Origin: Caprimulgus europaeus
Taxonomy: Eukaryota; Chordata; Aves; Caprimulgiformes; Caprimulgidae
Length of the DNA stretch: 64,000 bases
NCBI GenBank assembly: GCA_907165065.1
Contig: OU015523.1
Span: 116,152,246 to 116,216,245, forward strand
Direction of reading: 5' to 3'
This document shows, piece by piece, positions 10,701-25,700 of the stretch (positions are counted from its first letter, which is position 1; every line of letters begins with the position of its first letter). The position numbers and the translations under genes are program-made. The notes beneath the pieces are model-generated. The model was given only the letters and a program-made list of their open reading frames with translations. It was not told where the DNA came from and searched no databases.

Positions 10701-13700
10701 AGACAAAGACTTTGTGCAACAAGGGCAACAATAAAGCAGAATGTTTAATAAATCTTTCACAAGTGTACATCTTCTCTCTGCCTGGCAAGAAGAAGACTGA
10801 CATTGTGAATGGGTAACTGTGCATTTTCCATTTAAATAAAGGAGTGCACTGCAGTGTTTTGGTCTAAAAAGCCTGACTTACATAAAAAATACACAGCAGG
10901 CTGTGGAAGGACAGCAGGATTTCCCTCTTGGAATATTATGTCCTATTCATATCATAACAGAAGAGTGTGATATGTGTATGAATAGCATGAGGTGAGGCAT
11001 AAAAGACACAGCTGTCATGGAACACAGTGATAGACAAGGAAGGCTGAAGCAGCCAAATCCCATGCTTGCTCCACACATGCACTAGAGCTACAGCAGAGGA
11101 GGTGTCTCTGCCGTGACCCTGCGTGCCGTCCCGAGGTGCCGCTCCTCAAACCCCAGGATTTTGCCTGTTATTCCCGACTGTGTGCAGGCAGGCTGGCAGG
11201 TGAGTCAGTAGTTTTTCCTGCTCTGTCCCTGGCAGTATGTCCAAGCCATGTGTTAGCCAAAGAGGCAGCAGACCTTTCTTTTAATGACAATATCAGCTGT
11301 GACAATTTTCCTGTGGAAGGGTCTCCTTAATACAGACCTGGGAAAATCATCAATTTCTACAACTAATTTTTGATAAGTAAAAGGTGGATGTTATGAGGAG
11401 AACTTCTGGTCTTACCAAAATTCACCTCAATTACAAAGAAGAAAGCTTTACAACACGTACATTTTGCCCACAAGTTTCAGAAATAATTAGATAAACCAGA
11501 GTATCCCCTCTTTGATCGTGCAGGAATATGGGACATAAAATTAGGTCATCTCCTAAATCCAGTCCTCTGTTGGCAATTACAGCCCTTCACTGTTTAGAAG
11601 TTTACCACACTATTTTAGTGTGATAAGCTTTCTGTAGATAGATTCATCACGCTGTTTAGCCTGATAGGCTTTCTGTTCCCAGGACTCCTATTTAAAGTGG
11701 TTCTGCAGTCTCGTTTGCTCTTACATTTCTAATAAACTTATTTATTCATCACCAGCCTACACTTGCCTGTTCTTACCTTAATATTTTTGTTTAGTTTACA
11801 TAACTAGAGGCACAGATTTTATGTATGCAACCTTTTTACAGACTGCAGTATAGACAGACCCATGTCACCTTGTGAGGGTGAGAATTTACACTTGTTCATA
11901 ACCGTGGCAATAGTTCTAAGTTTGCCAGAGGACAGAGTTCTGCCCTGCTGACATCATGATTATATCGTGTCAACAGATTGTATTTCAGAAGCAGTAGGAG
12001 GGGATTTAAGAGAAAAAAAAAGAAAGGTCATCTGAAAAGATATAACAGAATTTGTACTCATGTTCACTAGCTATTCAGTGTTGCTTTTTTTAGAAAATAT
12101 CACATTTTTTTTTCTCCCTGCACACCTTAGTTCCTGATAGCAGATGACTGTAAGTACAAGTTTAATGAAAAAAGGTATCCAGCCTTCATTGTTGCAAAGA
12201 AGCATCTGAAATGTGAATCCAAAGATAAATAAAAACCTTAATCTATTTTTTTCAAGGACAATTATGTAATTTATTCAGTATCAATTAACAATTTTCTGAC
12301 ATTCAATGTTTTCAATAGGCACTTCTATGAAAATTCTGAGTGAAATTAATTTTAATTTTCACAATATTGTAAAAACTACCTATATATTTTAATGCACTCT
12401 GGTGTAATAGAATAAACAAAAATTAAAAATCATAGTTTTATTCAAGAAATAATTTAAAACTGATCAGGCATGAGAGAAGAGTCTTTTTAGACTAAAAAAT
12501 GTGCCTTGTAAAAAAACTGGTCCAAATGACACATCTATAAAGTTATTAAGGAGAGGATTAAGTGATAACTGGAGGAGGGGAGCAGGTGCAGAAACTAAGA
12601 AAAAGCTTACTAGGAATCTAGGAACAAAACCAGATTGGTCAGAAGATAGTTTGGGAAACTTCTAATCTAAAATGAGAAATAAACCTAACACTGAAAATAA
12701 ATGATTTAACAGAGATTTTGGTAGATGTTCTACTACTGCAGAAAGGAAGTCCAGACTTGGTGTTTCCTTACAAGGTATGTTGCAGTAAACATAAGAACAT
12801 ATGGAAATAAATCTTTGTGTTATGCAAAATCTCAGACCAGTTGATCCATCATGCAGGGCTTCCTGTCTTGAGTGGTCTTTTTGCAGACTTTTTAAAGTAG
12901 TCAAGAATTTTTCACCTAAGCCATTATATGAAGTTTTAAACATTCTTAGTTTTCCCTAAATGAGGAGTTGATTTGAGTTACTTCCACAACCCAAAAGTCC
13001 TGCATCTCCAAAAAGTTAGTTCCATCTCTAAACCATGGGTCCCTCCAATAGCAAGTGAATTAGGACTGACTGAAAATCTTCCTTGGTACAGAAAGAGAAG
13101 GGGTGAATAAGGCAAGAACGAAAGAAGAGTGAGAGAGGGAAAGAAAGAAGATTACTAGGGAAGCTATCCTGGCTTGGGATCCAGAGCACTCTGCTGCTTC
13201 CAACCTGTTTATTTGCTTCATTGCAATGTGTTCAAGTGCTCAGCAAATGGATGTATTTATGCAGAAGAGTTAGAGAAGTGCTTCTGTTGCCGAAAAGTGG
13301 TACCCAGGCACTGAGACAGATGTTAAGCAAGTTTCCCAGGGTCAGATGAAGTCTTTGCCTGAGGAAGAAAGGCACCTGTGTCCCTTAAGTTTCAAGCAGT
13401 TGCCATAATCACTTAAATTATCTTCTTTTTTAAGCAAGAAAGTGAGAAGTGAACTGATATACCTCTTTGTTCTGCATTTGATTGTAGTCCATGAGCACTG
13501 TAACAGTGCCCACAATTAATGATAAGCATGAAAATTGTTATAAACCTCTCATGTAGACAATAATGTGTTAAACCTGTGTCATGTTTAGAAAAAAAATAGA
13601 GGCCTTTTATTATGATGGCAGAATTGAAACAGGAAAGTAAGGATTTCAATTTCAGAGCTGTCACATATATAACATGTCATTGCATAATTCTAATTAATGC

Positions 13701-16700
13701 ACTTAAGAAGTAGTCTTGTGTCTCTTACTCACCAAATGATACTTTGTAAGTTTTCAGCTGTTCTTCATGTTTCTTGGCCAATTTATAAATTCTATTGCTA
13801 TATCCTTTTAAGGCTTCTCCATAATCTCTACAGTCGAATGGAATGAGCTGGGAATCTGCCAGTTCATAAACCAGTTTGCCTCGTAACTGGGCAATTGTTA
13901 GCTGTTTCTTGAAGGTGGGGTCATAAAACTTTTCCACTAACTCAAAGGTTTCATAGACAGTATGATAAACAGGATAATTGCTGAATTTGTCTGCTTTCTG
14001 AAAAAAAGCAAGCAAATTTGTTAGTGTCCCATACTCTAACTGCAGTTGAGGGATTCATTGATCACTTAATGACTGTGATATTTTGCAGTTTCCAGATCAA
14101 AAAAGCTATTTGCTACAAACCACAATTTACTATCCTTCTATTTTTTTTGTGTGTTCATTTTAAGAAACTAAACCAACCTGAATCCATGGACAGTTGTACA
14201 AGATTAAATGAGCGGGTGTCCTCCTCTCTATTTACACAGACCTGCCTTCAGTTCCATGGTACAGAGAGATTGCCTTCACTAAAAGTGAAAACAGTTTGGG
14301 GTTTTGGATAGCAGAAATCCTTGATCATGGCCCCTTTTTATCTTGTGTAGTCATTTCTGAACACAATCAGGGAAGATTAGTAGCCACCATACTAATAGTA
14401 TGGTGGAATTAAATATGCACCTATTTACTCTATAAATATCTTTATTGGAACTTGACAGCCTATAGAATATACACATCGCTGCAACGTTTCATTCTCCAAA
14501 CATTTAGATTTCTTGCTAAATTAAGAAATGTCACTGATACACAAACCAGTAAAAAATTCTTTGAAGGTTTTTTTATTAATTATGAATAAATGCTTTTCAA
14601 AGAAGACTGCTCAGCCTCAGCACTTTCAAACTTCTTCAAGCAATCTGGAGGACTTACCCTATTCTTGGTATAACGGACTCTGCCTGATGCAATCCCCAGT
14701 CGCTGAAAATAAGCCTCAAAATCACTGCCTGATCCCAGTTTGTTTATTCTACATGTAGAAAAGACAACATCTTAGCAAGAGCACTTGTTTATAGTATGGT
14801 ACTAATTTATGCAAAATGCAGATTTTTCAAAGAAATGGAGGTCAGTTCTTCTGGAGAGCACATCAGGGACACTTGTAAGATCAGAGACTAGATGAGTGGC
14901 AAGCTTAATTACTCTAACTGATTTTATTCCACCACAATAATTCAGTATCCTGTGTTACTAGGAAGGTCTTTTAAAGGTAGCAATCCTCTTATGACACTGA
15001 CCACATTTTTCAAAAGTGCACACATTATTCACAAGAGCCATAAAACTGTATCATCAGACATATCTCTGCAATCTTAAAACATTAATCATCTATTTCCAAA
15101 CTAATATGAATTGGGCAGTAATATATGTAAAGACAGATTTGTTTATATACTTAGCATATTCCACAGTAGAATCAAAGAATGAGAAGAAATTTCCACTGCA
15201 GAAGACACAGTTAGCATTTGTTATTTACAAGTAAATATTGCCATCTGCTGGGTAGGTGTGGCAAGACAGAGGAAAAGAAAATATAATAAAGAGAGCCGTA
15301 GTATTCTAAGTATTTTCAAATGTTTATTTAAGTTTTATTTTAAGTTTTAAGTTTCTATGTCTAGTCTGGTGAATAATCGGTGTTTCTCAGCTGGAAAAGA
15401 AAAATGTTTCTTCTGTTCCAGCTCAAGATCTTCTGTTGGTATAAATTTATGCAGGGAACTATTTGTGCCAACTGAGAAAGATTAGATCTGGTGGCTTTTT
15501 CAAGAGGAAGAAATTTCAGCGAATCTAGTGAATCTAGAAACTCATCTTACCTGAAATATGGGGTAACACATGCAGAACATTTTGGTCAAATCACACAAAG
15601 GGGCAGTTCTATCTCACCTCACGTGAGTAACGCCACATTGTGAATAAAATGCAACCCTGCACGTCACATGCTCAAAGAGTGTTTTGGAATTTTGATACCT
15701 TCAAATATGAAGTTTTAATACCTTCAGATATAGATTTGTAATGTATGGCATTTACATCCATTGTATAAACAAAGAATAAGTATCATGAGACTTTTTTAAT
15801 TACTTCTCGAGGCAGTTTCTTTTAAATGAGCATTTGCTTATCCTAACAATTTTTACATTATCTCACCTAGTAGGGCAACTAAACTATATTTTGAACTCTT
15901 TCCCCACCCTGCTCTTTTTTGATTGCTTTCCAAATTGCTTTTCTACTAATAAAAGGCCTTTAAAAAGTGTGAGGTTTCATTTTACAGCAGGCAGAGATGT
16001 CACCATCATTAAAAAAAAAAGTAATAAAATTTTATTTTATTTTACTTTAAAAGATATTGCTGGAGAGTCACCTTGTGCTAAAAGGTTTGGTATTGCTGTC
16101 ATCAGTAGCACATATTGAAAAAATCTGGAGAATAGCCATGCTATGAAATAATGAAAATACTGGGAAAGAAAGGCTAACAACTTACCTGGGATAGCTATTA
16201 TTTTCAGTTGCAGGATCTTTCTCAAGCCAACTCTCATAAAGAGATTTATTTTCATAACCCTCATCAGGGCTTAAAATCTGGAGAGGAAAGTAATATAATC
16301 TCATTGGAATACCTCTAACTCGATTCATTATCAAAAGAGACTTTGACAGCTATCATCTGCATCATTCTTAATCAACAGCATTGCTGCATGCAGGGAAGTA
16401 CACATACAGTATTTACATTTGTTACATACATTTATGGATCCCAGCCACGAAAAGCTTCTCACAGGCACTTGGAACCAACCACAGACAATGGGGAAGAGGA
16501 GGTTAAAGGCTCAAGGACACTAGCTGGGGCTCATCCACTTCTGTGGGAAGGGGATCCTAAGGATTTCTAGATTTCTTACCACCTTATTACAGCACTGTGT
16601 TGTGCACACACAGCAGCATATATAACCCTATGGAGCTCCTTCAGCAGCCAAGATGCTCCAGCTGCTTTTCTGTCGGCAGGTCAGGGGAAACTGAAGCCCT

Positions 16701-19700
16701 AACCCTGTGGAGGTTTGCCCTGCACGGCAGCAACATTGTCTCAACAGGCTGAGCTGAAATTTGATTGCTTTTTCTATAGGAAAAGTGCAAAAGAATTGTG
16801 CTAGAGGGACAGGCCAGAACCAATCTTTAATTATATTACAGCACTGCCAAAGGGACTCAACCAAGACTGGAGCACCATTGTGCAAAACACTGTATGTACA
16901 AATGTAGGTCCTGATCTTACCTTAAAAAAGTTGAAAAGCTATGTACACAGGATGGAAAAGTTAAGTATTAGTACAGCAATCATACAGCCAGGAAAACTAT
17001 GAAAGAATATAAAATTACTTGACTGAAGCTCTTAGAAAATCTGTAGCAGAGGTAAAAATAAATCAAGACTCTGGTCCTGGTCTTCATCTACACTTAGAAA
17101 AATCTTTAACAGACCTGGTTCTTTAAATATAAGATTGGTTATGAAGTGCACAGAATTGGGATTTTTTTTTTTTTTTTCAAAATTCAAATCATAAATGTTC
17201 ATGGTTAGATACACACTCCCACCATATTGTTGAGACTTAAATTCTGCATTGAAAAATATATAGACTCCAAATTGAAAAAGCAAAGAGTTTTGACCTCTAA
17301 GATTATGTCAGCAGCTAGCAGCAAAATAACAACCTTGTGAAGTAACTGCTTGGTTGCTGTCATTTTCAGGGCATTTTGATCAAATTCTAGGGCTAAATTG
17401 AAAATGGCACATTAATAAGAGCAAGTTGAACTCTGACATATGGGAGTAAAAGTACTCCATGCTCTGGCAGAGATATTTTCTGACAGCTCTGGTCATGTAA
17501 AAACCATTGGCCAGCTTTTACATACAACACTGAGAGCCTAGTAAAACATACTATTTGCCCTGACTTAAATCCAAATCTAGAATCAGCATAAGCTTACTGC
17601 TACCTCAAGGGAACATGCAGAGTTCTTTAAGTATAAACAGAAAGTAAGAAGTGATGATCAGAACAGGGGAACTGGAGTTGGACTATTGCAGATGCTGGCT
17701 GGTGGTGACCAATTGTCTAAAGCCTAGCAGTAGAGCAGGGCCAAAAAAGACTTTCAACAGCTAAATGTCCCATCTGTATGCTGAGGACCATATTTAAATG
17801 CAGAACTCCTTGGAAGATGACAGTTCATGTGTACACAACTTTTTTTCTTTCTTTTTTTCTTTTTTTTTTTTTGTGAGAAATGGCTCACTAAAATACAAGA
17901 AGAGTAAAGAGATCTTGGGATGTTGGATGTTGAACTCTGTAATATGAACAGAAATAACTTTCTTTTGGACATGCATAATCACCCACATCTGCACTAATGT
18001 TTTTTCACATACTGGGCTTTCTGAATGAAATTCATTCCCATGCAAAAGCCTAATGAAAAGCACAGAGAACATTTCAGTCCCATTCATGTTGTTTCCAAGA
18101 ATTAGCTAGGACTCCTGAAGTGAACAGGCCTTTTCACTATTCTTGTTCAAGAAACTACCAACCAGGACATGCAAAGACTTAATGGGTTGAGGCTTTGATG
18201 TGTACATCTAGCTTCCCAATATCATCCAAAACCAAATGCATTGCAGTTGAAATAGCAAAACTAAGAATGCAATCACTCTGCCTTAGTCCTTCACGACCTT
18301 ACAGAAGTTACAGGAAAAGACATAACTGATTAACAAAGCTACAGGTTTTCTTTACTAGAGGCTACCTAAATTCAAGTGAAGAAAGAAAAATATAAAAATA
18401 GGCAGATCCCTCTGCAAAGCAGAGCTTCCCTGTTCTAGCTGTTGCTTTTGTTTCTCTCCCTCTTTTGCTGATCCAATTCACTGGGATTTTGAGACACCTG
18501 GAGAATAAAGATGCTTGACCCCTTAAATTAATTTTATTCTATGATGCTAGAAGCAGAGAGCTAAGTAAAAGTTGTGCCACATTTCTACAGAGTCTATCAG
18601 TCATCTATACACATTTCTATGCCAACAAAAATGTCCTGCTATCTAGAATTGGTCCTTCAGCAAAGGCCCTTTGGTATCCCTGACTTCTCTACAAGAGTCC
18701 ATCAAAACATCTTTTTTCCTTAGGAAAATTCCAACAATCTCTGTGAATGATCTTACAGAAAAGTTCAAAAGAGTGTAAATGTTCTACAGACAGGTTTCAC
18801 AGCCTGTGATTTATAGATCACTGGAGGTCACTGGTGGCACATCAACACTGGTAAATGAAAGATTGTTTGGAAATGAAAGCTATAATGTTCAATCACTGTA
18901 AAAGTTGAACTATGATTTTATTTTTCAAAAAGATGAGAGGTGGTTCCAGGTATAGCAGTAAAAAAAGGGGAAAACACTCCTCTAGAAAAATGTGACAAGG
19001 AGTGTCTCAAATTTATTTAATGAGTCAGTGAAAAAAAAAGTATAAAAAGAAAAAAGGATTTCCGATATGATTCTTTGGACAGAGACAATATGATAAGACT
19101 GGGGAAAGTGCTCTTCCACTGTGTACAGAGAGCAGAGAACAGCAGGGAATGAGAAGGTTGTTACAGAATCCTGCTCTATGGAACAACAGAATAGAAAAAA
19201 GTGGTTGTGGGTTTTGTCTATAACAAGCTAACAAGGAAAAAAAAAATCTAAGACATTCCAACAGTGGCTTTAAGGAGGTCAAGAAATAGTAGAGATTTTT
19301 CACTGACAACTCTCTACCATAAGTGGTCATGTCTGCAGCAAGCCACTTACCCAGGGATACGTTTTTCTATGAAAGATAAACAAACTAAAAAAATGCTCTG
19401 GGCTAAATATAGGACCTCACTTTTGATCTTAAGTCAGCTATTCAACTATTGCTGGCTTTGAGTAGAAAACTTCCATTAAAGTATCATAGAAAGTACTTGA
19501 GATTGGCTTTTTTGAAAATTTTCCTATTCAGTGTTCAGCTTTTAACAGTGGAAGCATAATGTAAACAACAGAAAACCTGACAACTATTCCATAATTCCAT
19601 GCTGTCTCCCTGCTAAAAAGCTCCTAAAAGTACATTATATTCATCCATATTCTTCACAGCTCCATTTGTAAAGTGGCTTGCTGCAGACAGAAAGTGAATT

Positions 19701-22700
19701 ATTTTATCCAGGGCCCTGCAGCACTAGGGACATATGAATTTTTACAGGTGAAACGGAAGGGCTTTCAGTGTGCAAAGTGTCACAGCTAACATTTGAACAA
19801 GCACAGCCTCTTCCCCAGAAAGGAAGAAAGAGTAAGATAGAATGAGTTGATAAGAAAACAAAATGTATTAAAAAAAAAAAGAAAAACATGGGAATAGCAT
19901 AGATAAACTAGCCCATATTAAACCATAGCATTTCCAGTGATAAAAGAAAGTAAAATGCATTTGAAAATAACTCAGGATGAATGTGTCTAGTGGGATGGGA
20001 GACTAGTAGCTGGAGCCATCCTACCAAGTGCTGTTACAGTGCAGGTTTTTACACTGGATCAAGTCACTCGGGTTCCCTAAATATCAAGGGGAAAAATAGT
20101 TTGAGAGTTCTGTAGGTACAAGAGTAGACAACCACAAACAAATGGTCAAATGAATCTCATCCTAAAGGTGCCTACTTCTACCCATTGACTTTAAAGGGGG
20201 CCTATGTTGCTAAGTCAGGTAGAAATGTCTTCTGTTAATCGAGATGAATGCAGATCTGAGGATAGTGACGATGGCTCATGCTAGGTGCCTGATCTGGTTA
20301 ACTAACTCCTCATACAGCCAATGAAGTTGCATGCTTTAGTGGACCACAATCTTTCATCCTGAGAGGTGAAAGCAAAGGAGACGCGATTAGAACACTTGTA
20401 ATCATGCAAATCCATATATCTGGCCTGTTATAAAACTTGCTCAATCCTTCAATATTTATCACAGTATTTCAGGGGCTCAGTGAGATATGAAGGAGATTCA
20501 GGGGGAACAGACAGAGAGACAATGTGAAATTGAATAGATTATCTTTTGCACATGAAATGGAAATTTCCAATGCAATTTATTTCCTTGAATGCTTATCACT
20601 GTAGAGAATTTATCTTGCTCAGGTGTTTTATCATCTTGGTTTTGTCATTATTATTTTTACTATATGTTACAAATAATATTCCACTTAGGTCAGTGACACA
20701 TTTCAACCTGGGGAACTGTGAGCCTGGACTGTGTACCACTGACAAGATGTCTTGCTATTGATTTTGGTGGGATCAAGATTCTTCCAGCACAGTGATACAG
20801 TAAATCCAATACTATTCAATAATACAATTGTATTCAATAAACTTGCAGTTTTATATTTTTAGAAAGTCATAAATAACAGACACTCTGATTCTGTACCTCT
20901 TTTGTCAGATTATACACCAGTTTATAGAGAAGAGGAGTGCAATCAACTCTCAATGTGTAGTTGCCTGAAAATGAAACAAAGACATTAATATTTTCCCTTT
21001 ACGTACCAGTGGCATTATCTTCTTAATGGATTAAACCCTGCAGTCCTTTCTTAGACAAACTTTTTGACTCCAAGGCAAGAATTTAGATCTTGCCTCAGAA
21101 TATATACAGAAATAGACTACTTGGTCACATTGTATAAGCTACTGCTAGTATACAATAATGATGCACTGGTTATGGTACATACACAGTAATGTAATTAAGC
21201 CTTCCCATAGTTCTAAAATATGTCCAACTATCCCTCATTAACTACAAGCCCTTGTCACTCATACTCCTGCCAAACCTTGTGTTAAACAGAAGGCAATGGT
21301 AACACCCTATTTTTTGTAGGATGTTAAAAATAAAGTTGGAGCATTCAGGAACAGTGCAGCAGGAAAGACATATTCCCTGCAAGACATTCTAAGAAGTCTT
21401 TCAATGCAGCTGCTTCTTCTCTTATCTTAAAGAGGACTTTTTCACTGTTTTTGCAGGCTGTATATGAAAGACAGGTTATCTTCTGAGTAAGAGACTTGCA
21501 AGACATTTGGCATTTTGTATTTCAGAAATAAGACTCATCAAAATAGAAAGTAACAAAGATGCAGAGCAACATTGTCATATACTGTCCACTAAACCTCCTT
21601 TTTTACCACCATGCTGTGGCTTGTACACTTTACACCCATGAGGCTTCCACACTGCCTGAGGGCTACCATGAGCTTGGTAAGTATCTCATACCAAAGTTCT
21701 CAGTTACAGCAACAAGAGCCCCATCGGAAATAAACTATTGCTACTTCTGAGGCAGGCAGGAGTGTAAAGCAGTCTTCTCTAGACTACAGTCACTTGACAG
21801 CAGCTGAGCAAATGCCTCTGCCCTCAAATACAGACAACAACAAAGGGGAAAAGGCGGGGAAGAAGGTTTGGACATAATAAAACATAAATTCTCAGATAAC
21901 AGTGTTATTAGGTTTTGACATGGCTTTAGACTTTCGGGTCTTCCTTTGTACAGTGTATACTTACAAAACAATTCGACTGACAATTACAGAAAACCCCAGG
22001 ATGATGGAAAAAACACTAGATAATGTTAATAGTGTTTCCAAGAAGATTCAATGTTTAAGAACTGGAAATTAAAGTCACAAAAATACTCAAAAGGATGACC
22101 CATTATTCTTCTTCTCATTGCTAAAGGACAATGAATAGAAATAATCTGCTGTCCAAAATGTGGCATAAGAAGTGCTATGGTGAATGTATGATGATAAACA
22201 AAATAACCAACAGAACATATATGCTGTGGCTGTATAGGGGATTTTAATGCTCAGACAGGTGAAAGATGTCCAAGGTACTGAGTACGCTGAACATAGTGTT
22301 CTTTTCCTTATTACATATTTCTTTTCCAGTGGTTTTACTTTTACATTTTTTTTAATGCATAAAGAACAAGACATGTTTGAATAATCAAGATTTGGAAGAA
22401 AATTGTTAAGGCAGCAGCATGTTGGCTGCGAACCAACTAAAAAATATGTGTTACAATCCATGCTGAGAATATGAAGCAGTAGTAAGCTATTATTTCATTT
22501 GTGAGATCTTCTAGGTGTGAAATTCTGCTCTACTTTTTACACAGCATGTAGGCTGCATAATTGAAGGAACAGCTCTAACCCTCCCTATACTCCAGCTCCA
22601 ACTGAGCATTTAGAAACTAGGTTTGGCTTTTCTTTCTTTTCAATCCTTTTGTGACAGACAACATTTTCAGCTGACAGGAATAAAAAGAGTTCTTAAATAT

Positions 22701-25700
22701 GCCTGTTGATATCCAGGTTATTCACACACAGTAAGCCCAAATAAGTTGGGTTTAACATGGGAAGAGCAATGCCCTAAATAACTGACATTATGATGTAGGA
22801 CAGCATCACAGGACTCTACTATTATTTCAGCACAAACAACAGTAAGTGAAGCCCTTCTGTAATAAAGCTCAGTAAAATTTAAGAAGGATTTTGTGATTCA
22901 GATCATAGTGTTGGGCCTAAAATTCAAAATAGCATTCCTGTATGACAGGTCCTTCCCATAATCTGAAGGGCACAGTAAATGGGATAATGGTGGAACAGAG
23001 TTTTTGTTATCCTCAGTACTCATTTTTTAGAAGAGCCCTGCCATAATACATAGGTAATTCCCTGCATATTCTCCCTGCTCACAGCAATAAACAAGGGTGA
23101 CCACACTGGCTGAACGCGCCAAAAATGGGTCCCACCTTCACAAAATGTAAGCCTAAGGTCTCAATACAAATTATCTTAAGATCATAATAAATTACTGTTG
23201 CAACATATTACAATTCCAAAGGGAAAGAAGCTGGAGCTGCAAGCAGAACAGTGTGCCTTATATTAAAATCTTAATTGTAAATTAAAGCTAATGCAGTTAA
23301 GAGAGTTTAACATTCAAATTGCTCTGCTCATTAGCACAGAATACTAAACTCCTCCAGAGGAGATATTCTGGACTCCACACACACAGGCTGCGGCTCATGG
23401 ATGGCACTACTTGCAACAAGAAAGTGACACAAGAATTTAAATTGTTCTCTCTCTCCACTTAATTCTGTATTTGCTACACTTATTCTGAACATCACATTAT
23501 CTATCTTATGTTTGCCAGCTATAAGTAATGCACAGTGAACTACTAAAATTGACAACTGTGACGTAAAGTGAGTTTAAAATGAAGACACACCTTCTATAGA
23601 AGAATCTGTGTTGATGTAAGCAACTGCCCGTTCCTGAAGGACTCTGGCATTTTCCTGGAGTTGTAAAAGTGTAATTATTACTTTCAGATAGCAACATTTA
23701 GTCAAGAGCATGTTAAGTGCATAGTTTTTTACAGCATCACCTTTAAGAACACTGGCAGGATAAGTAGCACTATGTACCTTACTAATTATATTAATTCTTG
23801 AGGATGGTTCAATGACCTGGGCATACGAAAGTCACTCCTACTTTCTGGGACTTAATTTGTTGTGGAAAACATCCACAAAATGTAGATGCTGCCTGCTGCA
23901 TCACACAGGAGCAAGACAGAACAGGAAAATTACTGAACAGCATTGTAACAGGGTAAATTAAGATTATACACGTGTTTTAACTCTGCACTTGCAGTGCTTT
24001 TTGAACATGCAATATGTGGATGAGGTTAGCCAGAATTCCTTCATGCTTTTAAACTCTAGTTATTCATGTAAGCTCCCAGCACTGAATTCAATTTTAACAC
24101 TGATAAACCGAGTATTGCTGTTTATTCTACACTCTTTCATTTAAAAAAGAGATGAGTCAAAGCACTGACACTTCCTATTAAAATTAATTTGACTGACTGT
24201 TTTGAGTCAACCAAGAATTGCTTTCATGCTAAATAGATACACACACTTGTTTTATTTTTTGCAAACTGGCAATTATGTTTGAAATTGATATTCTAATCAG
24301 CAAGTGGTATTTTACTAAGTCTTGGCTTTGTGACAGATATTCTAATTAGGTTAGTAATTGTTACTTGATTAATTCAATTTATAACCCAACTAATCATTTG
24401 TAAGTCATGTGATCTAAAAATTGAATTGGTAATGGATAACTTCATAATGAAATTAATATCTTTAAAACAAACAGTAGAGGAGATTTTGCAAAATAATATT
24501 AAGAGAGAGAGCAAGCCTCCCATGCATACATGAGGCCTTGTATACATGCAAAAGTGTATTTGCAACATAAAGAAGTTGATTTATGAGCACTGGAGATTGG
24601 CTATGTAACAAAAGGATGTTGCCACAGTTACAGAGTCTTTTTGTTACACAGAAGATGGTGAATATCATGGGTTAATTTTCATCAAGATTTAGTAGATGAC
24701 AGATCTGGCAGCTGCAGAAAACATGAACGTAAGCTGTGAGCAATGCCTCTAGAGAAACTGAATCTAATTTAGGTGTCAAAGAGGAAGAATGCACACCATC
24801 AAGACAAAGCAAGAAAACAATCATATAAAAACATTGAAGTTCAAATATGAATTGTGATCATGACTTCCTAATCTAGTACAGATGCCATTTCATGAAATAA
24901 TGGATTACTAGATATTAAATTAGTATTGCAGTAGCAATATGTGAACAAATTAGACATAAAAAGAACTCCTAATTTATTCATGACTTGTTTTTCTTGACAG
25001 CATCTAAATATGTGCACAGATACATAGACAAAAAAACACCAATAAAGTTTTATATGCAATATACTTTCGATACCAGTGGAGTTCAGGTGGGGTGAAACTT
25101 TAATGCCAACTCTTTAAAATCTCTCAGTAAATGATTTTAAAGATAATTTAGATTATTCTTTCTTCATCTAATATCCCATAAACCAACAGTTAGGGTCTAT
25201 TTCAGCTAGAAGCTAAACAGTTTATGAGAGAAAGAATTAGTGCAAAACCAAGGGAACAGAAATCCCGGCTTTGTTAGCAGAATGGTGGAATCCCTTTGGT
25301 GTTTTAGAGCATATTTCTGGTTTTGTTCCTTCCCCTGACACGTGTAATTTTGCTATGCAATTTTGTGGTTTACTGAAATATATGCCAGTAAATTAAAACA
25401 AAAAGATGAAAATACTTTATTTTATAGATTATGAAAATTCTATCCACATATCTAAATATAACCTTGTAAAGAAAATACTAACAGAAGAACAAGACAGCAT
25501 GTTTCTGTTAAACCATTCAGTAATATTAAATTGACATAGTTCACCAGAAACGTGTTTCATCAGACAATTTTCTGCCTGCTCTATTTCTAATTTGGATTTT
25601 ACAGACAAAGCAGTGAAAACTCTCCTAAGACTCATATTTCTCACCAGAGCTGAACAAATCCATTTACAGGGTTAAGAATTTAACACGTCCCACAGGGAAA

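Noticed and set aside
11590-11770. Possible old LTR (TATTTAAA box followed by AATAAA)
   Set aside because: No paired ends or target duplication found; the spacing alone is weak evidence.
22087-22461. 124-codon minus-strand frame in NAALAD2 intron 12
   Set aside because: Codon content looks random, no motif, and it lies wholly within an intron.
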